Shown piece after piece: positions 58,439-64,000 of a stretch of 64,000 nt of DNA. Under the pieces are notes generated by a model. The model was given only the letters and a program-made list of their open reading frames with translations. It made no database searches and had not been told where the DNA came from. Origin of the DNA: Candidatus Geothrix odensensis (GTDB taxonomy: Bacteria; Acidobacteriota; Holophagae; Holophagales; Holophagaceae). The number at the start of each line of letters is the position of its first letter. Position 1 is the first letter of the stretch. The stretch is from the NCBI GenBank assembly GCA_016714685.1, contig JADKCH010000007.1:62001-126000 (forward strand), read 5' to 3'. A program made the translations under genes and the position numbers.

Positions 58439-58981
58439 GTGCCGCGCACCTTCGCCTTCCTCCGGGCCATCAACGTGGGCGGCCACACCGTGACCATGGC
58501 GCGGCTGACGGGCCTGTTCGAGGAGCTGGGCCTGGAGCGGGTGGAGACCTTCCTCGCCAGCGGCAATGTCGTCTTCGATGGGGCGAAGTCCGGCGAGACG
58601 GGCCTCCGGAAGCGCATCGAAGGCCACCTGGCGAAGGCCCTGGGCTTCGAGGCGGCCACGTTCCTCCGGTCGGACCGGGAATTGGCCGCCCTGGTGGAGG
58701 GCTGCCCCTTCAGCCCTGCCGAGGTGGCCGGGGCCCGGGCCCTGAACGTGGCCTTCCTGCAGGAGCCGCTGGGGGCCGCGGCCGAGGCGCGGCTCCAGGG
58801 GCTGCGCACGGAGCTGGATGCCTTCCGAACGGCGGGCCGCGAGGTGTGGTGGCTCTGCCAGGCGAAGCAGAGCGAGTCCACCTTCTCCAACGCCGTGTTC
58901 GAGAAGGTCCTGGGCGTGAAGGCCACTTTTCGCGGGATCTCCACCCTGCAGCGCCTGGCGGCGAGATACCTGGAGGCTTGA
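58439..58981 (+). CDS. DUF1697 family protein
   Basis: A 180-residue protein starting at GTG (AGGAAG upstream). The N-terminus TFAFLRAINVGGHTVTMARL, with FASGNVVF-like ETFLASGNVVFDG and the C-terminal WLCQAKQSESTFSNAVFEKVLG, match DUF1697, an alpha/beta family with no proven activity. It lies 8 bp after the preceding exported-protein gene, perhaps as part of the same transcript. Function unknown. Confidence 0.82.
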   Translation: MPRTFAFLRAINVGGHTVTMARLTGLFEELGLERVETFLASGNVVFDGAKSGETGLRKRIEGHLAKALGFEAATFLRSDRELAALVEGCPFSPAEVAGARALNVAFLQEPLGAAAEARLQGLRTELDAFRTAGREVWWLCQAKQSESTFSNAVFEKVLGVKATFRGISTLQRLAARYLEA

Positions 58982-59025
58982 CCCCCCGCCAGGTGCCGTG
59001 AACAATCGCGGATCCGGGGGTGGAC

Positions 59026-59601
59026 ATGGGCAAGAACCGGCTCGAGGCCTTCAGCGATGGTGTGCTGGCCATCCTCATCACGATCATGGTGCTGGAGCTG
59101 AAGGTGCCCCACGGGGACTCCTTCGGGGCCCTGGCCACGCTGCTGCCCACCTTCTTGAGCTACGCGCTGAGCTTCATCTACCTCGCCATCTACTGGAACA
59201 ACCACCACCACCTGCTCCACGCCGTGAAGAAGGTGAACGGGGCGACCCTCTGGGCGAACACGCACCTGCTGTTCTGGCTGTCCCTGGTGCCCTTCGCCAC
59301 GGCCTGGATGGGCGAGAACCACTTCGCGGCCCGGCCCGTGGCGCTCTACGGCGGCGTGCTGCTCATGGCGGCCCTCGCCTACTACCTGCTGACCCAGTGC
59401 CTCATCCACGCCCACAGGTCGGGCTCTCCGCTCGCCATCGCCGTGGGGACCGACCTCAAGGGGAAGATTTCCATCGCCATCTACGCCACGGCCATCCTGC
59501 TGTCCTTCAGCAACCGCTGGCTGGGGTTCGGCCTCTACTGGGTGGTGGCCCTCATCTGGCTGGTGCCGGACCGGCGCATCGAGCGGGTCATAGCCGAATA
59601 G
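59026..59601 (+). CDS. TMEM175-family (DUF1211) potassium channel-like membrane protein
   Basis: A 191-residue protein with about six membrane helices. The opening NRLEAFSDGVLAILITIMVLEL carries the FSDGVxAI motif that lines the pore of TMEM175 channels; HHHLLHAVKKVNGATLWAN is also conserved in bacterial members. Those are tetrameric potassium-permeable channels in the cytoplasmic membrane. ATG 59026 follows GGGGGTGG; a GTG two codons upstream is possible. It converges with purT, 6 bp apart. Confidence 0.87.
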   Translation: MGKNRLEAFSDGVLAILITIMVLELKVPHGDSFGALATLLPTFLSYALSFIYLAIYWNNHHHLLHAVKKVNGATLWANTHLLFWLSLVPFATAWMGENHFAARPVALYGGVLLMAALAYYLLTQCLIHAHRSGSPLAIAVGTDLKGKISIAIYATAILLSFSNRWLGFGLYWVVALIWLVPDRRIERVIAE

Positions 59602-59607
59602 GCCGGT

Positions 59608-60789
59608 CTACTGCAGGTCGATGGTGACGGCGGCGGCCATGATACTGGCGTTGCGCCGGGCTGCTTCCAGGCTTGGGGCGGCGCAGATGGCCACAGCCAG
59701 GCGGCGGTGGCCTCTGCATTCGGGCTTGCCGAACAGGCGCAGGTGGCTGTCTGGAATCTCCAGGGCCTTCTCCAGGCCATGAAAGCTCGGGATACCGTCG
59801 CCATGTCCCAGCAGGGGCACGCTGGCGGCGGGCGACACCAACCGGATGGAGGGGACGGGCAGGCCCAGGATGGCCCGGGCGTGCAGGGCGAATTCGCTCA
59901 TGTTCTGGCTGCCCAGGGTCACCAGGCCCGTGTCGTGGGGACGGGGACTCACTTCGCTGAAGATGACCTCCTCCCCCCGGATGAAGAGTTCCACCCCGAA
60001 GATGCCGTAGCCGCCGAGGCCACTCACGACCTTCCGGGCGATGGCCTGGGCCTTGTCCCAGGTGGCTTCGCTCATGGGCATGGGCTGCCAGCTCTCGCGG
60101 TAGTCGCCGTCGATCTGGATGTGCCCGATGGGAGGGCAGCACTGGATGCCGCTCACGGCGGACACCGTCAGGGCCGTGATCTCGTAATCGAAGGCAATGA
60201 ACCCTTCCACGATGCAGCGCCCGGCCCCGCTCCGGCCCCCCTCCTGGGCGTAGGCCCAGGCCTGGTCGATCTGCTCCTCTGTCTTGATGACACTCTGTCC
60301 TTTGCCGGAGCTGGACATGATGGGTTTCACCACGCAGGGCAGGCCCAGGACCTTCACCGCCTCGCGCAGCTCGGCCTCGGTGGAGACGAAACGGTAGGGA
60401 GACGTGGCCAACCCCAGCTCCTCCGCCGCGAACCGCCGGATGCCCTCGCGGTTCATGGTGAGGTTTGCGGCGCGAGCCGAAGGAACCACGGTAAATCCCT
60501 CGGCCTCCAGATCCAGGAGTGCCTGGGTGGCGATGGCCTCGATCTCCGGCACGATGAGGTGCGGTTGCTCCAGCGCCACGATTCGGCGCAGCTCCGTGGC
60601 GTCCAGCATGGAGAACACATGGCTGCGATGGGCCACCTGCATGGCGGGGGCATTCGCGTAGCGATCGCAGGCGATCACTTCGCAGCCCAGGCGCTGGAGC
60701 TCGATGGCGACTTCCTTGCCGAGCTCGCCGGAGCCGAGAAGCAGGACACGGGTTGCGGAGGGGGACAAGGGCGTGCCGAGGGTGGTCAT
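59608..60789 (-). CDS. purT: formate-dependent phosphoribosylglycinamide formyltransferase
   Basis: ATP-grasp enzyme that formylates GAR with formate and ATP in purine synthesis. 393 residues, normal length: VLLLGSGELGKEVAIELQRL, VPEIEAIATQALLDLE, the ATP site PIMSSSGKGQSVIKTEEQ, IDGDYRESWQPMPMSE, and the metal-binding VEVSPRPHDTG-like segment VIFSEVSPRPHDTGLV. ATG 60789 gives the standard N-terminus. It removes the need for 10-formyl-THF at this step, sensible in an organism that handles formate. Confidence 0.95.
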   Translation of the reverse strand: MTTLGTPLSPSATRVLLLGSGELGKEVAIELQRLGCEVIACDRYANAPAMQVAHRSHVFSMLDATELRRIVALEQPHLIVPEIEAIATQALLDLEAEGFTVVPSARAANLTMNREGIRRFAAEELGLATSPYRFVSTEAELREAVKVLGLPCVVKPIMSSSGKGQSVIKTEEQIDQAWAYAQEGGRSGAGRCIVEGFIAFDYEITALTVSAVSGIQCCPPIGHIQIDGDYRESWQPMPMSEATWDKAQAIARKVVSGLGGYGIFGVELFIRGEEVIFSEVSPRPHDTGLVTLGSQNMSEFALHARAILGLPVPSIRLVSPAASVPLLGHGDGIPSFHGLEKALEIPDSHLRLFGKPECRGHRRLAVAICAAPSLEAARRNASIMAAAVTIDLQ

Positions 60790-60857
60790 GGAGCATCCCG
60801 AAAGGCCCCATTCTGCCCTGGAATCTGCGGCGCATGGATGTCGCCATCGTCCCGCGG

Positions 60858-61340
60858 TCAGCGGCTTGCCGCCCGGTAGTTCGGCATGACCTTCCCTTTG
60901 GCGCACTCGAAGATGAGGCTGGTCTGGATGTGGGCCACTTCGGGGCGGGTGGTGAAGGCGTCCAGGGCCAGGTCGCGCAGGTGGTGGGCGTCGCGCACGG
61001 CCACGTGGACCTGGAAGTCGTGGGTGCCCGCCACGTGGAAGACCATGAGCACTTCGGGCAGGCTCAGCACGTGCTTCCAGAAGGCCTTCACCTGGGCGCG
61101 GCTGTGCTGGCGGAGCTGCACGGCGATGAGGGCCTGGAGGCCCACGCCGAGGGCATCCGGATCCACTTCGGCGTGGGCCCCTTTCAGCACGCCCTCACTG
61201 CGCAGGCGCTGCACCCGGGCCAGGCAGGAGGAGGGCGCCAGACCCACGGCCGAGGCGAGTTCCTTGTTGGATAGCCGAGCATCATTCTGAAGATGCTCTA
61301 TTAGTTCGCAGTCAATTCGGTCGAGTTCCATATTTGGCAT
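60858..61340 (-). CDS. Lrp/AsnC family transcriptional regulator
   Basis: A 160-residue regulator. The N-terminal winged helix LDRIDCELIEHLQNDARLSN with recognition helix AVGLAPSSCLARVQRL is followed by a RAM (ligand-binding) domain (about 70-150, LIAVQLRQHSRAQVKAFW; VAGTHDFQVHVAVRDAHHL). Such proteins sense amino acids. It is divergent from a PLP gamma-lyase gene with a palindrome between, so it probably controls that gene in response to an amino acid such as methionine. Start is ATG 61340 or 61331. Confidence 0.9.
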   Translation of the reverse strand: MPNMELDRIDCELIEHLQNDARLSNKELASAVGLAPSSCLARVQRLRSEGVLKGAHAEVDPDALGVGLQALIAVQLRQHSRAQVKAFWKHVLSLPEVLMVFHVAGTHDFQVHVAVRDAHHLRDLALDAFTTRPEVAHIQTSLIFECAKGKVMPNYRAASR

Positions 61341-61351
61341 TGTTTCACGAA

Positions 61352-61378
61352 ATCAATTCGGCGGATCACCGAATCGAT
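61352..61378. promoter_or_regulatory. operator-like inverted repeat between lrp-type gene and gamma-lyase gene
   Basis: ATCAATTCGG, 7 bases, CCGAATCGAT: nine of ten positions complementary. It begins 12 bp upstream of the regulator's ATG and ends 33 bp before the lyase ATG, ideal for control of both. Confidence 0.6.
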
Positions 61379-61410
61379 CGAACCTACATTGGGGACATAG
61401 GAGACCTGTC

Positions 61411-62619
61411 ATGGCCCATCCCTCGCTTCCCCAGTCGCTGGAAACCCAGGCTGTCCACGCCGGCCGCGAGGTGCTGCACGAGCAGGGCATCCATGCCATG
61501 CCCATCGACCTCAGCAGCACCTATCCCGTGCAGGATCTGGACGAGGGCGGCCGCAGCCTCGAGGCCATGGCCATGGGTGGCCTGCCCATCGGCAGCCCCG
61601 TCTACTCGCGGCTCTACAACCCCACGGTGGCCCGCTACGAGCAGGCCCTGGCCCAGCTCGAGGGCGCCGAAGAGTGCGTGGCCTTCGGCTCCGGCATGGC
61701 GGCGGTGACCGCCAGCCTCATGGCCGCCAAGCAGCGCGGCAACCACATCGTGGCCGTGCGTCCGCTGTACGGCGGCACGGACCACCTGCTGGCCTCGGGC
61801 ATGCTGGGCCTGGAGGTGACCTGGGCCGAGGCTGACGGCATTTCGGCCGCCATCCGCCCCGACACGGCCATGGTCATCGTCGAGACGCCCGCCAATCCGA
61901 CGCTCGCCCTGCTGGATCTCGATGACGTGATTCGCCAGGCCGGCCAGGTGCCCGTGCTGGTGGACAACACCTTCGCGACGCCCGTGCTCCAGAACCCCAT
62001 CCAGCAGGGCGCCACCCTGGTCCTCCACAGCGCCACGAAGTTCCTGGGCGGTCATGGCGACGTGCTGGCGGGCCTGGTGGCCACCAACAAGGACTGGGCC
62101 ACGGAGCTGCGCAAGGTCCGGGTCATCACCGGCAACGTGTTGCACCCGCTGGCGGCCTACCTGTTGCACCGCAGCCTGCCCACGCTGCCCCTGCGGGTGC
62201 GCGCCCAGCAGGCGGGGGCCCAGGTGCTGGCCGAGCGTCTGGCCAAGCATCCCGCGGTGTCCGCGGTGCACTTCCCGGGTCTCGCCGGCCAGGATCCGAA
62301 GGGCCTGCTGGGCCGCCAGATGAAGGGCCCCGGCTCCCTCATGGCCTTCGAGCTGGTGGGCGGCTTCGAGGCGGCCTCTGTGGTGATGGCCGAGGTGAAG
62401 CTCATGACCCCGGCCGTGTCGCTGGGCAGCGTGGACACGCTCATCCAGCATCCCGCCGCCCTCACGCACCGCGTGGTGAATGCCGATGCCCGCGAGCACG
62501 CCGGTGTGTCCCAGTCCCTCATGCGGCTCTCCGTGGGTCTCGAGAGCCCCGAGGATCTCTGGGCCGATCTGGAGCAGGCTCTGGTCAAGGCCATGGCCCG
62601 CACCACCACGCACGTCTAA
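61411..62619 (+). CDS. PLP-dependent gamma-lyase/synthase (Cys/Met metabolism family)
   Basis: A 402-residue enzyme of the cystathionine gamma-lyase/methionine gamma-lyase family. YSRLYNPTVARYEQALAQLE, FGSGMAAVTASLMAAKQRG, VIVETPANPTLALLDLD, VDNTFATPVLQNP and the PLP lysine in LVLHSATKFLGGHGDVLAG are present; SLGSVDTLIQHPAALTH and LMRLSVGLESPEDLWADL close it. Methionine gamma-lyase is the best guess, since divergent Lrp regulators often accompany it, but cystathionine beta/gamma-lyase or O-acetylhomoserine sulfhydrylase are possible. GGAG lies 10 bases before the ATG. Confidence 0.9.
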   Translation: MAHPSLPQSLETQAVHAGREVLHEQGIHAMPIDLSSTYPVQDLDEGGRSLEAMAMGGLPIGSPVYSRLYNPTVARYEQALAQLEGAEECVAFGSGMAAVTASLMAAKQRGNHIVAVRPLYGGTDHLLASGMLGLEVTWAEADGISAAIRPDTAMVIVETPANPTLALLDLDDVIRQAGQVPVLVDNTFATPVLQNPIQQGATLVLHSATKFLGGHGDVLAGLVATNKDWATELRKVRVITGNVLHPLAAYLLHRSLPTLPLRVRAQQAGAQVLAERLAKHPAVSAVHFPGLAGQDPKGLLGRQMKGPGSLMAFELVGGFEAASVVMAEVKLMTPAVSLGSVDTLIQHPAALTHRVVNADAREHAGVSQSLMRLSVGLESPEDLWADLEQALVKAMARTTTHV

Positions 62620-62644
62620 GACTGTTTTATCCATGTAACCTTTC

Positions 62645-62672
62645 GGGGCCACCCTGGGCACGGGGTGGCCCC
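62645..62672 (+). terminator. GC-rich hairpin after the gamma-lyase gene
   Basis: GGGGCCACCC pairs with GGGTGGCCCC (10 bp) over an 8-base loop, 25 bp after the stop codon. No T run follows, so termination may be imperfect. Confidence 0.55.
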
Positions 62673-62714
62673 GGTCGTATGCTGGGGGCCCAATCCCTGA
62701 CAAGAGGAGACCCC

Positions 62715-63503
62715 ATGGCGGACAAACCCGTTCCCACCGGCTTCGGCGCCTTCTGCTGGAGCCAGCTGAACGCCAGTGATGCGGCGGCCTGCGAGCCCTT
62801 CTACTGCGCCCTCTTCGGCTGGTCCGCCGCCCACGAGGACCTGGGCGGAATGCCCATGACCCTGTTCACCCGGGGGAAGGACCAGATCGGCACCCTCATG
62901 CAGATCCCGCCCCAGGGAACGGAGACGCCCCGCAGCCACTGGCTGGGCTATGTCTGGGTCGAGGATCTGGATGCCACCTTCGCCAGGGTCAAGCCCCTGG
63001 GCGCCACTCCCTATGTGCCGCCGACACCCATCCCGGGCGTGGGACGGTTCGCGGTGATCGGCGATCCCGGCGGCGCGGTGCTCGGCCTCTACGAACAGAA
63101 TGCGCCGGTGGATCCCACCACGCCCATGCCCGCGGGCCACGGCGCCTTCAGCTGGTACGAGCTCACCACCCGGGCGGTGGCGCCCTCCATCGCCTTCTAC
63201 ACGGCCCTCTTCGGCTGGACCACCCAGGACTGGCCCATGGATTTCGGCACCTACACACTCTTTCTGCGGGGGGAGGAGGCGGTGGCCGGACTGATGCCCA
63301 TGACCGGCCCTGAGTGGGAGGGCGTGCCCAACCACTGGATGCCCTATGTGGGCGTGACGGATGTGGACGAGCGCTTCGCCGTGGTGCCGGGGCTCGGGGG
63401 GACCGGATGCGTCCCGCCCACGGACATCCCCGAGGTGGGCCGCTTCGCCGTGGTGACCGATCCCACGGGTGGAACCTTCACGCTGTTCAAGGGTCTTGCG
63501 TGA
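62715..63503 (+). CDS. two-domain VOC (glyoxalase/bleomycin-resistance fold) protein
   Basis: A 262-residue protein with two tandem VOC repeats: FCWSQLNASDAAACEPFYCALFGW... (about 10-125) and FSWYELTTRAVAPSIAFYTALFGW... (about 137-260), each ending in FAVIGDPGG / FAVVTDPTGG. The paired design is common in Gram-negatives and actinobacteria. VOC proteins are metal-dependent lyases, dioxygenases or binding proteins; no substrate can be named. ATG 62715 has AAGAGGAG upstream. It is coupled by GTGA to the next gene. Confidence 0.85.
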   Translation: MADKPVPTGFGAFCWSQLNASDAAACEPFYCALFGWSAAHEDLGGMPMTLFTRGKDQIGTLMQIPPQGTETPRSHWLGYVWVEDLDATFARVKPLGATPYVPPTPIPGVGRFAVIGDPGGAVLGLYEQNAPVDPTTPMPAGHGAFSWYELTTRAVAPSIAFYTALFGWTTQDWPMDFGTYTLFLRGEEAVAGLMPMTGPEWEGVPNHWMPYVGVTDVDERFAVVPGLGGTGCVPPTDIPEVGRFAVVTDPTGGTFTLFKGLA

Positions 63504-64000
63504 TCCGGTCCACCCCGGGGCTGATCCACCTCCACTGTGGGGATGCCGCCGCGGCCGTCCACCGGAAGTCGGGCCTCCCTGGGGAACTCCGCGTGTGGCG
63601 GGATTCCCCCGCCGTGGGCCCCTGGGCGGCCGCGGAGGAGGGTCTGATCTCCCTTCGGGCCACCTGGTGGGGCCTGGCTCCCGCTGACATGGGCGACCAG
63701 TCTCACCTGCGGGATCTGGCGCGATCCACGGAGCCGGTGCTGTGGTTCGGTCCCGATCCCTGGGAGCAGGCCTGCCTGCTCTGGGTGCTGGGGTCCCTGC
63801 CGGAAGGCCCGTTGCTAGATGTCGTTCCTCTTGAGCTCGGGGTCGCCCGGATGGCCCCCGGCGCGCTGCCGCGCTGCTTCGCAGAGAGAACCCTTCTCGA
63901 GGCCGACACCCTCGCGGAGGCCAGGCTTCTCTGGCACGCCTTCCTGCGCGGCGGCTGGGGCGCCCTGGGCGGAGCCAGTGTGGCGGCACTTCCCCAGTTG
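63500..64000 (+). CDS. DUF1835 domain protein (partial, runs off window end)
   Basis: GTG start in a GTGA overlap with the VOC gene; 167 codons lie in the window with no stop. The opening LIHLHCGDAAAAVHRKSGL, then PGELRVWRDSPAVGPW, is the DUF1835 pattern (a GD pair and a W/D strand motif). DUF1835 proteins have no firm biochemical role. The later part (FGPDPWEQACLLWVLGSLP) also fits the family. Confidence 0.75.
   Translation, partial: MIRSTPGLIHLHCGDAAAAVHRKSGLPGELRVWRDSPAVGPWAAAEEGLISLRATWWGLAPADMGDQSHLRDLARSTEPVLWFGPDPWEQACLLWVLGSLPEGPLLDVVPLELGVARMAPGALPRCFAERTLLEADTLAEARLLWHAFLRGGWGALGGASVAALPQL

Overview
The window is a dense, GC-rich bacterial chromosome segment with no mobile elements, phage genes, CRISPR arrays or rRNA. 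Gene content and style (MglA-type GTPase with a long tail, PilMNOP with a TPR-secretin and pseudopilin, two-subunit 2-oxoacid:ferredoxin oxidoreductase, acyl-CoA metabolism, PAS-rich kinases, Lrp, LexA, Tat) suggest an anaerobic or facultative Gram-negative of the Acidobacteriota, most like the Holophagae (Geothrix/Holophaga). That assignment is inference from resemblance; no database was searched.

Layout. 1-2335 (minus): UDP-glucose dehydrogenase, a small AtuA-like protein, TatA and the start of TatC. 2393-7753 (plus): a tightly overlapped run of TolQ-like protein, polysaccharide deacetylase, YaaA, DUF309 protein, L-aspartate oxidase and a secreted protein. 7750-9676 (minus): Sua5/YciO protein, NUDIX hydrolase, S15 and tRNA-Leu(CAG). 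9763-15346 (minus): a pilus/secretion operon in the order PilM, PilN, PilO, PilP, TPR-secretin, pseudopilin, with a clear promoter. 15604-19113 (plus): SMC. 19463-26836 (minus): a protein-acetyltransferase-like fusion, AcuB, AcuC, RuvA, a 2-hydroxyacid dehydrogenase and a TPR protein. Divergently, 26990-30576 (plus) encodes an AMP-forming acyl-CoA synthetase and an acyl-CoA dehydrogenase. The two sides look like a reversible acetylation control module facing its probable target.

30662-33694 (minus): tRNA-Ala(CGC) and the KorB/KorA pair with a CRP/FNR-type palindrome upstream. 33908-38378: LexA (plus), an isopropylmalate-dehydrogenase-family protein (minus), an exported-looking peroxiredoxin, MglA and a LolA-like protein (plus). 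38362-46523 (minus): HAD phosphatase, pyrophosphatase, then a five-gene run joined by 4-bp overlaps (MFS transporter, histidine ammonia-lyase, HD hydrolase, HEAT-repeat protein, PAS histidine kinase). 46557-53374 (minus): a 1301-residue hybrid kinase, an ABC-2 exporter pair and IspE. 53413-64000: thioesterase, methionine aminopeptidase (apparent CTG start), a coupled set of unknown proteins, DUF1697, a TMEM175-like channel, PurT, an Lrp regulator divergent from a PLP gamma-lyase with an operator-like palindrome between them, a VOC protein and a truncated DUF1835 protein.

Recurring features: translational coupling through ATGA, GTGA and apparently CTGA overlaps; several promoters with a TAGACT/TAGGCT-like -10; and a few genes whose -10 lies so close to the start codon that a leaderless message is likely. 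All starts, motifs and residue positions were read by eye and are approximate.
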